From Nonomuraea sediminis (GTDB lineage: Bacteria > Actinomycetota > Actinomycetes > Streptosporangiales > Streptosporangiaceae), in contig NZ_JAHDTI010000002.1 of the NCBI RefSeq assembly GCF_018531495.1, forward strand, positions 744,001 to 808,000: a stretch of DNA of 64,000 nt. Reading direction: 5' to 3'. Both the position numbers and the translations under genes were made by a program. Below, in pieces: positions 48,546 to 56,849 of the stretch; positions within the stretch are counted from its first letter, which is position 1, and the number at the start of each line of letters is the position of its first letter. Below the pieces are notes generated by a model. It was not told where the DNA came from, did no database searches, and was given only the letters and a program-made list of their open reading frames with translations.

Positions 48546-49922
48546 ATGACAGGTAATGAGCGCGGTTTCGGACCCGTTGCGAGCGCCGCACTGACGCTCG
48601 GATCGGCCCTCCTGTGGGGCGTGGCACACGTGGCGACGGGACGCCACCGGATCGGCATCACGCTCATGGGAATCTACGTGGCGCTGCTCGCGGTGATCAT
48701 CACCGCCGTCGGCGGGTTCGGGACCACGCTGCTCACCCTGGCCGTCCAGCCCGGCTGGCTCACCGCCCTCATCATCGCGCTGGCCGCCGTCGCGCTCGCC
48801 TGGATCTCCGTCATCATCTGGTCCTACCTGCTCGTCCGGCCCACCGACACGCACATCGCCGGCCGTACGGTGACCACCTCGCTGGCCATCTGCCTGTGCG
48901 GGCTCGTGGTGGCCCCCGCCGCCTACGCCGCCCGCCTGGCCTACGTCTCGCGCGACGTGGTCAACACCCTGTTCACCAGCCCCTCGCCGATCGTCGCCCT
49001 GGACCCGTGGAACGGCCAGGAGCGCGTCAACTTCCTGCTCATCGGCGCTGACGCCGCACCCAGCAGGCCCGGCGTGCGCACCGACAGCATGACCGTGGCC
49101 AGCGTCGACACCGCCACGGGTGCCACCACGCTGTTCGGACTGCCCCGCAACCTCGAGCACGTGCAGTTCCCGCCCGGCAGCCCCGCCAGGCAGCGCTTCC
49201 CCTTCGGCTTCTCCGGCGAGTCGACCTACACGCCCGGCCTGCTGAACGAGATCTTCCAGTACGCCGAGGACCACCCGGAGATGGAGCCCGGCCTGCACAA
49301 GGGCCAGCGCGGCCCCAAGCTGCTCAAGGCCACGATCTCCGACATCCTCGGCATCCCGGTGAACTACTACGCCATGGTCGACATGGCGGGCTTCGCCGAC
49401 ATCGTCGACGCGATGGGCGGCGTGAAGGTCACCATCAAGGAGCCCATCGTCTACGGCAAGTACCGCGAGGGCCTGCTGCCGGCCGGCACCCGCCGGCTGA
49501 CGGGCGAGCAGGCGCTGTGGTTCGGCCGCTCGCGCACCGACAGCGACGACTACGTGCGGATGGGCCGCCAGAAGTGCCTGCTCAACGCGGTCGCCAAGCA
49601 GGCCGACCCGATGATGGTGCTCAACAGGTTCGAAAAGCTCGCCACGGCCACCAAGCGGGCGATCAGCACCGACATCCCGCAGAACCTGCTGCCGGCCCTG
49701 GTGGAGCTGTCGCAGAAGGTCAAGGACACCAGGATCCGCAGCCTCAGCTTCGTGCCGCCGCTGATCAACACCGCCTACCCGGACTGGGCGCTGATCAGGC
49801 ACCGGGTCGCGCAGGCCCTGGCGCAGCGCCCGGCCAACAAGACGGCCACCGCCCCGAAGACCCATCACGCGCCCGTGCCGAGCATGGACGCCCCGATCGC
49901 CTTGGACAACACATGCGGTTAA
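48546..49922 (+). CDS. LCP family cell-wall glycopolymer ligase with four-helix N-domain
   Basis: A 458-residue LCP protein. Four membrane helices fill residues ~10-130 (ASAALTLGSALLWGVAHVAT, ITLMGIYVALLAVIITAVGG, LTALIIALAAVALAWISVIIWSYLLV, SLAICLCGLVVAPAAYAARL), instead of one as in the LCP gene at 22360-23751. The LCP domain has ERVNFLLIGADAAPSRPGVRTDSMTVASVDTATGATTLFGLPRNL, VDMAGFADIVDAMGGVKV, and LTGEQALWFGRSRTDSDDYVRMGRQ. No LytR_C domain follows. It would ligate teichoic-acid-like or arabinogalactan-type polymers to peptidoglycan. It overlaps the next gene by four bases, tail to tail. Confidence 0.9.
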   Translation: MTGNERGFGPVASAALTLGSALLWGVAHVATGRHRIGITLMGIYVALLAVIITAVGGFGTTLLTLAVQPGWLTALIIALAAVALAWISVIIWSYLLVRPTDTHIAGRTVTTSLAICLCGLVVAPAAYAARLAYVSRDVVNTLFTSPSPIVALDPWNGQERVNFLLIGADAAPSRPGVRTDSMTVASVDTATGATTLFGLPRNLEHVQFPPGSPARQRFPFGFSGESTYTPGLLNEIFQYAEDHPEMEPGLHKGQRGPKLLKATISDILGIPVNYYAMVDMAGFADIVDAMGGVKVTIKEPIVYGKYREGLLPAGTRRLTGEQALWFGRSRTDSDDYVRMGRQKCLLNAVAKQADPMMVLNRFEKLATATKRAISTDIPQNLLPALVELSQKVKDTRIRSLSFVPPLINTAYPDWALIRHRVAQALAQRPANKTATAPKTHHAPVPSMDAPIALDNTCG

Positions 49923-50647
49923 ACCACACGCAGCAGCAACGTCACGAAGCCGAGGAGGCCGCGATAGCCCTCCAGCCACATCTCCCGGTGCTCGAGCGCG
50001 GCGGCCATGGCCGCCTCGCCGTCGGCACCTGGGTTCCGCGTTGCCCAGTCGATGAGCGAGCCCGTCCACGACCACTCGTAGTCGTCCCACTCTGCGAGCT
50101 CGCTCACGTGGGCGTAGACGGTGCGCAGGCCCGCCGCCTCGGCCTGGGCCACCGTGCCCGGCAGGTCGGGGTACTCCCCGATCTCCGTCTCGAGCCGCTC
50201 GCCAGGCGGCCGTTCCCAGAACCCCTCGCCCACCACGGCCAGCCCGCCCGGCCGCAGCAGCCCGCGCACTGCCTTGAGCGTGGCGGTCAGCCCGCCGAAG
50301 GCGTGCGTCGCGCCCACGCACAAAACCAGGTCGTACGGTTGCGCGGGTGCGAACTCCGTGGCCGACCCGTGGTGCAGCGACAGCCGGTCCGCCACCCCTG
50401 CCCGCTCTGCGTGGCGCCTGGCGTCGGCGAAGCCGGCGTCGGAGAGGTCCACGCCGTCGGCGGTGGCCTCGCCGTACAGCTCGAGCAGGCGCACGCTCCA
50501 GAAGGCCTCGCCGCAGCCGAGGTCGAGGACCCGCGCGCCCGGGGCGAGCTTGGCCCTGCGCAGCAGCCTGTCGAGGCTGGCCTCGCTGATGGGCGCGGCG
50601 ATGGGGTGGTCGGTGTGAGCCAGATGGCTGATCAGCTGTCGTTCCAT
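49919..50647 (-). CDS. Class I SAM-dependent methyltransferase
   Basis: A 242-residue methyltransferase: LAPGARVLDLGCGEAFWSVRLLELYGEATADGVDLS (SAM motif I and ribose acid), YDLVLCVGATHAFGG, LKAVRGLLRPGGLAVVGEGFWERPP and a C-terminal substrate region rich in Trp/Glu. The substrate cannot be guessed. TAGCCT (-10-like) ends six bases before the ATG at 50647, consistent with a leaderless transcript. It is divergent from the ABC importer operon. Confidence 0.88.
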   Translation of the reverse strand: MERQLISHLAHTDHPIAAPISEASLDRLLRRAKLAPGARVLDLGCGEAFWSVRLLELYGEATADGVDLSDAGFADARRHAERAGVADRLSLHHGSATEFAPAQPYDLVLCVGATHAFGGLTATLKAVRGLLRPGGLAVVGEGFWERPPGERLETEIGEYPDLPGTVAQAEAAGLRTVYAHVSELAEWDDYEWSWTGSLIDWATRNPGADGEAAMAAALEHREMWLEGYRGLLGFVTLLLRVV

Positions 50648-50738
50648 CGGCTCAGGCTAGGGCTCGATCAGCGGGACGAGCACACCGTTTCTGACCTGGG
50701 GATTCAGCCGGGGACACCAGAAACTACCCAATACCGAC

Positions 50739-50771
50739 TTGACGTGGAGGGAATTAGGGCATTGGATGCCC
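50739..50771 (+). promoter_or_regulatory. Promoter and operator of the ABC importer operon
   Basis: TTGACG (50739-50744), 17-base spacer, TTGGAT (50762-50767). The perfect dyad GGGCAT-TGG-ATGCCC (50757-50771) overlaps the -10 element, a good position for repression, perhaps by the Rrf2 protein encoded at the end of the operon. TATAGA at 50773-50778 is an alternative -10. Confidence 0.5.
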
Positions 50772-50809
50772 ATATAGACGACTTATTAAGTAGGAAATAG
50801 GGAGTGGGC

Positions 50810-51847
50810 ATGAACGCTCGCAGGGTGCTCGCCGCGCTGGCCGCATCGGCACTCGTCTCACTGGTGGCAGCCTGCGGGGGCGGCTCTACATCCGGCACGT
50901 CGGAGAAGGCGAAGGAGGTCCGGCTCGGCTTCTTCCCGAACATCACGCACGCGACCGCGCTGATCGGGACCGAGAAGGGCCTCTACGCCAAGCACCTCGG
51001 CGTGCCGGTGAAGACCAGCACGTTCAACGCCGGCCCCGCCGCCGTCGAGGCGATCTTCTCCGGGGCCATCGACGCCACCTACGTGGGCCCGAACCCGGCG
51101 ATCAACGCCTGGGCGAAGTCCAAGGGCAAGGCCATCAAGATCATCGCTGGCGCGGCCTCCGGCGGCGTCTACCTGGTCGTCAAGCCCGGGATCAACTCGG
51201 TCGAGGACCTCAAGGGCAAGAAGATCGCCACCCCGCAGCTGGGTAACACCCAGGACGTCGCGCTGCGCTACTGGCTGCAGAGCAAGGGACTCAAGACCGA
51301 CACCCAGGGCGGCGGCGACGTCCACATCGTGCCGCAGGAGAACGCCCAGACCCTGCAGACCTTCGCCACCGGCCAGATCGACGGCGCCTGGGTCCCCGAG
51401 CCCTTCGCCAGCAGGCTGGTCATCGAGAGCAAGGGCAAGATCCTTCAGGACGAGCGCGAGCTGTGGCCGAACAAGCAGTTCGTGATCACCCAGCTGATCG
51501 TCCGCCAGGACTGGGCCAACGCCAACCCCGACCTGGTCAAGAAGCTGCTCGAGGCGCACGTCGAGGCGACCAAGTTCATCAACGACGACCCCGCGGCCGC
51601 CGCCCAGGTGGCCAACCAGGCGATCGAGAAGCTGACCCAGAAGCCGCTCAAGCCGGAGGTCCTGGCCAGCGCGTTCAAGAACATCACCTTCACCAACGAC
51701 CCGATCGCCTCCTCGCTCACCGCCAGCGCCGACCACGCCGTCAAGGTCGGGCTGCTCAAGCCGGTCGACCTGAACGGCATCTACGACCTCAAGCCGCTCA
51801 ACGAGGTCCTGGCCGCTCAGGGACAGCAGTCGATCTCGGACAGGTGA
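50810..51847 (+). CDS. ABC importer substrate-binding lipoprotein (SsuA/TauA/NMT1 type)
   Basis: A 345-residue exported lipoprotein: signal MNARRVLAALAASALVSLVAAC with the lipobox Cys (LVAAC), then EVRLGFFPNITHATALIGTEKGLYAKHLG, a type II periplasmic-binding fold of the nitrate/sulfonate/taurine group, with EAIFSGAIDATYVGPNPAI and GQIDGAWVPEPFASRLV. It would bind an organosulfur compound (sulfonate or taurine) outside the cell. The ATG at 50810 (GGGAG five bases upstream) is preferred to the GTG at 50804. First gene of a four-gene operon. Confidence 0.93.
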   Translation: MNARRVLAALAASALVSLVAACGGGSTSGTSEKAKEVRLGFFPNITHATALIGTEKGLYAKHLGVPVKTSTFNAGPAAVEAIFSGAIDATYVGPNPAINAWAKSKGKAIKIIAGAASGGVYLVVKPGINSVEDLKGKKIATPQLGNTQDVALRYWLQSKGLKTDTQGGGDVHIVPQENAQTLQTFATGQIDGAWVPEPFASRLVIESKGKILQDERELWPNKQFVITQLIVRQDWANANPDLVKKLLEAHVEATKFINDDPAAAAQVANQAIEKLTQKPLKPEVLASAFKNITFTNDPIASSLTASADHAVKVGLLKPVDLNGIYDLKPLNEVLAAQGQQSISDR

Positions 51848-51851
51848 CGCC

Positions 51852-52634
51852 ATGACCACGCAGGTAGTCGACACCGGAGAGGCCGTCAGGCTGGAGGGCG
51901 TCTCCAAGATCTACGGACACGGGCGGGCGGGGCTGCTCGCCCTGGACAAGGTCTCGCTGACCGTGGCACCCGGCGAGTTCGTCTGCCTGCTGGGCGCCTC
52001 GGGGTGCGGCAAGAGCACCCTGCTGTCGCTGGTGGCCGGGCTCGACCAGCCCACCGGCGGGCAGATCTCCACCGACGGGCGCAAGGTCGCGATGATGTTC
52101 CAGGAGCCCGCGCTGTTCCCGTGGCTGACCGTCTCGGCCAACGTCGAGCTGGCGCTGCGGGCGGCCGGGCTGCCCAGGTCAGAGCGGCAGGCGCGGGCGG
52201 CCGAGTTCCTCGACATCGTCCACCTGGGCGGGTTCGGCAAGAAGCGGCCGCACGAGCTGTCGGGCGGCATGCGCCAGCGCGTGGCACTGGCCAGGGCGCT
52301 GGCCCAGTGCTCGGGGTCGCAGGAGGCCGCCGTCCTGCTCATGGACGAGCCCTTCGGCGCGCTGGACGCGATGACCAGGGACCTGCTCCACGACGAGCTG
52401 GAGCGGATCTGGCGCGAGCGCGAGCTGTCGGTCCTGTTCGTCACCCACAACGTCCGCGAGGCCGTCCGGCTGGGCGACCGGGTGGTGCTGCTGAGCAGCC
52501 GGCCCGGCCGCGTGGTCGAGGAGTTCCCCGTCGGGCTCGCGCGGCCCCGCCGTACCGACTCCGCCGAGGTCGCGGGGCTGGCCGCGACCATCACCGACCG
52601 CCTGAAGGAGGAGGTCGTACGGCATGGCCGTTGA
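51852..52634 (+). CDS. ABC importer ATPase (SsuB/TauB type)
   Basis: A 260-residue ATPase: Walker A GASGCGKST, Q-loop MMFQEPALFPWLTV, signature LSGGMRQRVALARALAQ, Walker B VLLMDEPFGALDAM and the switch His in FVTHNVREAVRLG. The FQEPALFPWLTV stretch is typical of nitrate/sulfonate/taurine ATPases. Four bases separate it from the binding-protein gene and it overlaps the permease gene by 11 bases, so the set is co-translated. Confidence 0.94.
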   Translation: MTTQVVDTGEAVRLEGVSKIYGHGRAGLLALDKVSLTVAPGEFVCLLGASGCGKSTLLSLVAGLDQPTGGQISTDGRKVAMMFQEPALFPWLTVSANVELALRAAGLPRSERQARAAEFLDIVHLGGFGKKRPHELSGGMRQRVALARALAQCSGSQEAAVLLMDEPFGALDAMTRDLLHDELERIWRERELSVLFVTHNVREAVRLGDRVVLLSSRPGRVVEEFPVGLARPRRTDSAEVAGLAATITDRLKEEVVRHGR

Positions 52635-53478
52635 CACGCACGCGCGGCAGATCGCCGGGCTGGACGCGCTCGAGCTGGGCGGCGACCAGCGCGCCGGGAT
52701 CGCCGCGCGGGTCTGGGCCCGCGTGTGGCCCATGCTGACCGCCGTGGCGCTGGTCCTGGTCGCCTGGGAGCTGGTGGTGCTGAGCGGCCGCTGGCCGGAG
52801 TACGTCTTCGCCGGGCCGGTGACGACCTTCCAGGACCTGGCGAGCAGGCTCGGCGACGGAGAGTTCTACCAGGCGTTGGCGACCACGATGCGCCGCGCGG
52901 TCACGGGGTTCGCCCTCGCGGTGCTGGTCGGGCTCGTCGTGGGCGCGGCGGTGTCGCGGGTGAAGGTGCTGCGGGCCGCGTTCGGTGCGCTGATCACCGG
53001 GTTGCAGACGATGCCGTCGATCGCCTGGTTCCCCTTCGCGATCCTGCTGTTCGGGCTGAACGAGAGCGCGATCACGTTCGTGGTCGTGCTGGGGGCGGCG
53101 CCGTCGATCGCCAACGGGCTGATCACCGGGGTGGACTACACGCCGCCGCTGCTGCTGCGGGCCGGGCACGTGCTCGGGTTCCGCCGCCTGCAGCTGTACC
53201 GGCACGTGATCCTGCCGGCCTCGCTGCCGTCGTTCCTGGCCGGGCTGAAGCAGGGCTGGGCGTTCGCCTGGCGCTCGCTGATGGCCGGCGAGCTGATCGT
53301 GGTCATCGCCTACCAGTCGTCGCTGGGCCAGCAGCTCGCGATCGCGCGTGAACTGTCCGACTCGCCCGGCCTGATCGGCACGATGATCGTGATCCTGGTC
53401 ATCGGCATCGTGATCGACCTGCTCTTCGAGCTGGCCGACGGCGCCCTGCGGCGGCGCTGGGGCCTGAACCCGGTGTGA
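52624..53478 (+). CDS. ABC importer permease (SsuC/TauC type)
   Basis: A 284-residue permease with six membrane helices and the EAA loop: GLQTMPSIAWFPFAILLFGLNESAI and later RLQLYRHVILPASLPSFLAGLKQGWAFAWRSLMAGELIV, where the coupling helix contacts the ATPase. A soluble N-terminal stretch of ~30 residues precedes the first helix. The stop codon shares one base with the ATG of the Rrf2 gene (TGATG), so regulator and transporter are translated together. Confidence 0.93.
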   Translation: MAVDTHARQIAGLDALELGGDQRAGIAARVWARVWPMLTAVALVLVAWELVVLSGRWPEYVFAGPVTTFQDLASRLGDGEFYQALATTMRRAVTGFALAVLVGLVVGAAVSRVKVLRAAFGALITGLQTMPSIAWFPFAILLFGLNESAITFVVVLGAAPSIANGLITGVDYTPPLLLRAGHVLGFRRLQLYRHVILPASLPSFLAGLKQGWAFAWRSLMAGELIVVIAYQSSLGQQLAIARELSDSPGLIGTMIVILVIGIVIDLLFELADGALRRRWGLNPV

Positions 53479-53873
53479 TGCGGATCTCCGCCAGAACCGA
53501 TTACGCGCTGCGGGCGGTCACCGAGCTGGCCGCCGCACCGCCTGGCCCCGTGCCCGCCGAGAAGATCGCCACCGCGCAGAACATCCCGCGCAGGTTCCTG
53601 GACAACATCCTGCTGCAGCTGCGGCGGGCGGGGCTCATCCACAGTCTGCGCGGGCCCGAGGGAGGCTACTGGCTGGCGGTCCCCGCCGGCCGTCTCACGC
53701 TCGCCGACGTGATCGCCGTCGTCGAGGGCAAGCCCGAGTACCCCGAGCACGGCGGCTATCCGGGGGTCGCAGGTCCCCTGGCCGAGGTGTGGAGCGCCCT
53801 GCGCGAGCACGAGGAACGGTTACTGACCGAGGTCACCTTCGCTCAGATCGTCTCGTCCAGGTTCTCGGCGTAG
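53478..53873 (+). CDS. Rrf2 family transcriptional regulator (CymR-like)
   Basis: A 131-residue Rrf2 protein: MRISARTDYALRAVTELAAA, the HTH region EKIATAQNIPRRFLDNILLQLRRAGLIHSLRGPEGGYWLA, then RLTLADVIAVVEG. It has no Cys residues, so it cannot hold an Fe-S cluster like IscR or NsrR and is closer to the sulfur-control regulator CymR, which works through cysteine synthase. Being the last gene of a sulfonate-type importer operon, it probably represses that operon when sulfur is sufficient. Its end overlaps the converging TPR gene by 31 bases. Confidence 0.9.
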   Translation: MRISARTDYALRAVTELAAAPPGPVPAEKIATAQNIPRRFLDNILLQLRRAGLIHSLRGPEGGYWLAVPAGRLTLADVIAVVEGKPEYPEHGGYPGVAGPLAEVWSALREHEERLLTEVTFAQIVSSRFSA

Positions 53874-54265
53874 TACGCGACGGCCTTGCCGTACGGGCCG
53901 ACCTGGTCCTTCTCCGCGAGAAGGGTGAGCAGCGTGCTGACCGCCCGCCTGGCGTCACCGCGGTTGTAGAGCGCCATCGCCAGGAACGCGCGCAGCGCGG
54001 GATCTCCGGGGAACTCCGCCAGTCCCTGCTCGAAGACCTTCACCGCATCCTCGAAACGGCCGATGACGCGCAGCGTGCTGCCGTAGCCGGTGAAGATCCC
54101 CAGCCTGTCGTCCGCGCGCAGCGCCAGCGCCCGCCCGTAGTACGGCACGGCCTCGTGCTCCAGGCCGCGCCTGTCGTGGGCGTAGGCGACCTCCCGCACC
54201 AGCTCCGGATCGTCCGGGTTGCCCGCCAGCCGCGCCATCAACTCGTCGAATTGCTCGTCACTCAC
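53843..54265 (-). CDS. Tetratricopeptide repeat protein
   Basis: A 140-residue all-helical protein with about three TPR units: ELVREVAYAHDRRGLEHEAVPYYGRALAL, GIFTGYGSTLRVIGRFEDAVKVFEQGLAEFP and ALRAFLAMALYNRGDARRAVSTLLTLLAE. It is a protein-protein interaction module with no enzymatic domain, partner unknown. It starts with GTG at 54265. Same-family short TPR proteins are widespread in actinobacteria as stand-alone genes. Confidence 0.85.
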   Translation of the reverse strand: MSDEQFDELMARLAGNPDDPELVREVAYAHDRRGLEHEAVPYYGRALALRADDRLGIFTGYGSTLRVIGRFEDAVKVFEQGLAEFPGDPALRAFLAMALYNRGDARRAVSTLLTLLAEKDQVGPYGKAVAYYAENLDETI

Positions 54266-54293
54266 CGGATCAGTGTGTCATCATCGGGGACAA

Positions 54294-54308
54294 CGGAAAC
54301 GGTTTTCA
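54294..54308. promoter_or_regulatory. Possible Zur/Fur-like site before the CooC-like gene
   Basis: CGGAAAC-G-GTTTTCA, on the other strand TGAAAAC-C-GTTTCCG, matches the general TGAAAAT-N-ATTTTCA layout of actinobacterial Zur boxes in five of seven arm positions. It lies 20 bases before the GTG start, in the 62 bases between two divergent genes. Confidence 0.3.
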
Positions 54309-54327
54309 TAATCACTGGGAGTGCGGC

Positions 54328-55257
54328 GTGAGGGTGGCGTTCGTCGGCAAGGGCGGCAGCGGCAAGACGACGATGTCGGCGCTGTTCGCCAGACACGTGG
54401 CGAGCCAGGGCGGCCCCGTGGTGGCCATCGACGCGGACATCAACCAGCACCTGTCCCTCGTCCTCGGGGCCGACCGGGAGCCTGAGCCGCTCGGCGCCCA
54501 CCTCACCGAGCTGAAGGAGCTCCTGCGCGGCGGCAACCCGCGCATCGCCTCGGCCGCGACCATGGTCAAGACCACCCCGCCGGGCCGCGGGTCGCGCCTG
54601 CTGCGCTTCGACGACCTGGCCGGCAGCCGGTACGCGGTGAGCACCCCCGACGGCATCCGGCTGATGGCCACGGGCCCGTTCAGCGAGGACGACCTGGGCG
54701 TGGCCTGCTACCACTCCAAGGTGGGCGCGGTCGAGCTGCTGCTCAACCACCTCGTCGACGGGCCGGGCGAGTACGTGGTGGTCGACATGACCGCGGGGGC
54801 CGACTCCTTCGCCTCCGGGCTGTTCACCCGCTTCGACCTGACGTTCCTGGTCGCCGAGCCGACCCGGCAGGGCGTCAGCGTCTACCGGCAGTACCACGAC
54901 TACGCCTCCTCCTACGACGTGCCGATCGCCGTGATCGGCAACAAGGTCCAGGACCCGGCCGACGTGGACTTCCTGCGCTCCCAGGTGGGAGAGGACCTGC
55001 TGACCTGGATGGAGTACTCGCGGGCCGTGCGCGCGATGGAGCAGGGCCGCCCGTTCGCGCTGTCCGACCTGGAGCCGGTCAACGCCGACGCGCTGGCGCT
55101 GCTGCACAAGCACCTGGACGCCCAGGACAAGGACTGGGAGCGCTTCGGCCGCCAGACCCACGAGTTCCACCTGCGCAACGCCCGCGCGTGGGCCAACGAG
55201 CGCACCGGCCTCGACCTGGCCGAACAGATCGACCCCGGTTTCGTCTACGGCCCCTGA
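54328..55257 (+). CDS. CooC-like P-loop ATPase (MinD/ParA superfamily)
   Basis: A 309-residue SIMIBI-class NTPase. The deviant Walker A is VAFVGKGGSGKTTMSALFARHV with the signature Lys (KGGxGKT), followed by VAIDADINQHLSLVLG, the switch region EYVVVDMTAGADSFASGLFTRFDLTFLVAEPT and IAVIGNKVQDP (guanine/adenine motif). Nearest known function is CooC, which loads nickel into CO dehydrogenase, but no CODH or hydrogenase genes are nearby. It starts with GTG at 54328, GGGAG six bases upstream. Other MinD-type metal-insertion or partition roles are possible. Confidence 0.82.
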   Translation: MRVAFVGKGGSGKTTMSALFARHVASQGGPVVAIDADINQHLSLVLGADREPEPLGAHLTELKELLRGGNPRIASAATMVKTTPPGRGSRLLRFDDLAGSRYAVSTPDGIRLMATGPFSEDDLGVACYHSKVGAVELLLNHLVDGPGEYVVVDMTAGADSFASGLFTRFDLTFLVAEPTRQGVSVYRQYHDYASSYDVPIAVIGNKVQDPADVDFLRSQVGEDLLTWMEYSRAVRAMEQGRPFALSDLEPVNADALALLHKHLDAQDKDWERFGRQTHEFHLRNARAWANERTGLDLAEQIDPGFVYGP

Positions 55258-55269
55258 CTGTCCCCTTCC

Positions 55270-55295
55270 CGGCATCTGGAGTGGCCCGGATGCCG
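55270..55295 (+). terminator. Hairpin after the CooC-like gene
   Basis: CGGCATC (55270-55276) pairs with GATGCCG (55289-55295) around a 12-base loop, 12 bases past the stop codon. Confidence 0.5.
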
Positions 55296-55409
55296 CACAT
55301 AGCGTCAGATAGATCCCTTTTGAGCGCAGGAGCTCGCGGGGAGAGAGCGAGGCACGATGCCAACGACCTGCGAAGCGGGCGCGACCATCAATCACAGTGA
55401 GGAGCAAGC

Positions 55410-55796
55410 ATGTCGCTGACCGTTCCGAACGATCTGCTCGACCAGGCCGTGGCGGGGGACGTCGACGATGAGGCGTTCGTCGCCTGCGTCCGCGACTCCC
55501 TGCCCTACGCGTGGTCGATGATCAGCGAGCTGGTCCAGCAACGCGATCAGAGCGGCGCCGCGTTCGCCGACAACCAGGTGCCGCCGCCGGACGAGGCCGC
55601 CCGCGGGCAACTGCTGCGGTGCCTGGCCAGCGACGCGATGCGCGGGGCGCTCGAGCGCCACTTCGGCGTCCGCCTGGCCTTCCAGAACTGCCACCGGGTC
55701 GCCGTCTTCGACCCCACCGCGACCGAGGCGCTGCGCGACTTCGTCACCCCGCGCGCCCAGATCCTCAACCAGAAGCCCGAGCTCGTCGACTGCTGA
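55410..55796 (+). CDS. SCO5389 family protein
   Basis: A 128-residue soluble protein. The blocks EAFVACVRDSLPYAWSMISELVQQ, FADNQVPPPDEAARGQLLRCLASDAMRGALERHFGVRLAFQNCHRVAVF identify the actinobacteria-specific SCO5389 family, which is highly conserved in Streptomyces and relatives and has no known function. The C-terminus (EALRDFVTPRAQILNQKPELVDC) is also conserved. GAGGAG lies seven bases before the ATG. It stands alone; a GGCCCGG hairpin follows. Confidence 0.9.
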   Translation: MSLTVPNDLLDQAVAGDVDDEAFVACVRDSLPYAWSMISELVQQRDQSGAAFADNQVPPPDEAARGQLLRCLASDAMRGALERHFGVRLAFQNCHRVAVFDPTATEALRDFVTPRAQILNQKPELVDC

Positions 55797-55813
55797 GCTG
55801 CTCCGGTACGGCA

Positions 55814-55840
55814 GGCCCGGTCATCCCGCGTGGCCGGGCC
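55814..55840. terminator. Hairpin at a convergent junction
   Basis: GGCCCGG (55814-55820) pairs with CCGGGCC (55834-55840) around a 13-base loop, between the SCO5389-family stop and the end of the LLM gene, partly inside the latter. Confidence 0.5.
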
Positions 55841-56816
55841 TCCGCACGCGTGGCAGCACCTCGGCACCCAACCGCCGGATGTTCTCCAGGGTCCTGGCGT
55901 GCTCCCCCATCCCCTCGACCATGAGGATCAGGTGGCGCAGCCCGGTGACCTCGGCCGTGCGCAGGATCGTCTCCACGCAGTGATCCGCCGACCCGACCGG
56001 GTGCACCCGAGTCAGGAAGTCCACATATTTCCCGATATCGCGGGCGGGCCGAGGGCGGCCGTCCACCGGGACGTATCCCGCGAGCCCGGGTTCCAGCCAC
56101 CGGGGGAGCGACGCCGTGAGCTCCGCGACCGCCTGCCGCGTGGAGTCACCTACGTATCCCACCGCGGCGGCCAGATGGCCGGCGGGCCCGGCGGCCAGGG
56201 CATCGTAGGCCGCCACCGCCGCGGCCTTCTCCTGGTCGTCCACGTGCATCCCCAGCAGCATCGGCAGCCCCCGCTCGGCCGCCACCCGCAGGGTCGCCTC
56301 GGAGGTGCAGGCCACCACGGGCCGCAACGACGCCGCAGGCACCGGCGACACCTCACGGAAGCGGAAGAACTCCCCCTGAGCCGAGACCGGCTCCCCCGAC
56401 AGCGCCCCGCACAGCACGTCCAGCGACTCGGGAAACCCGCGCTCGAACCGCTCCACCCCGGTCCCGAACACCTCCAGGTCCACCCACGGCCCACCCCGCC
56501 CGACCCCGAGCAGGAACCGCCCGCCGGACAGGTGGCGCAGCATCGCCGCCTCCTCGGCCAGCGCCACCGGATGCCGCGTCGACAGCGTGCTCACCGCGGT
56601 CCCCACCCCGATCCGCGAGGTACGGGCGAGCGCCACCCCCGCCAGCAACGTCGCCGACGGGCACACGCCGTACGACATGAAGTGGTGCTCGGCGATCCAC
56701 GCGTCGTCGAAGCCCGCCTCCTCGGCGGCCACGATCAGCTCGACCGCGTCCGCCAGCACGCGCCCCGCGGCCTGACCGGGAAATCGGGCCACCACCAGAA
56801 AGATCCCGATGCGCAT
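55821..56816 (-). CDS. LLM-class flavin-dependent oxidoreductase
   Basis: A 331-residue bacterial luciferase-like monooxygenase: MRIGIFLVVARFPGQ, EEAGFDDAWIAEHHFMSYGVCPSATLLAGVALARTSRIGVGTAVS, EEAAMLRHLSGGRFLLGVGRGG. The EHHF motif and GTAVS stretch are typical of the FMN-dependent alkanal-monooxygenase-like subgroup, unlike the shorter F420-type LLM protein at 4095-4901. Substrate unknown. ATG at 56816 with GGGAGG almost touching it. It lies 33 bases upstream-facing from the RNase HII gene on the same strand. Confidence 0.9.
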   Translation of the reverse strand: MRIGIFLVVARFPGQAAGRVLADAVELIVAAEEAGFDDAWIAEHHFMSYGVCPSATLLAGVALARTSRIGVGTAVSTLSTRHPVALAEEAAMLRHLSGGRFLLGVGRGGPWVDLEVFGTGVERFERGFPESLDVLCGALSGEPVSAQGEFFRFREVSPVPAASLRPVVACTSEATLRVAAERGLPMLLGMHVDDQEKAAAVAAYDALAAGPAGHLAAAVGYVGDSTRQAVAELTASLPRWLEPGLAGYVPVDGRPRPARDIGKYVDFLTRVHPVGSADHCVETILRTAEVTGLRHLILMVEGMGEHARTLENIRRLGAEVLPRVRRPGHAG

Positions 56817-56849
56817 CCTCCCGATGGTGTCCCGCGGCCCGGCGATCGT

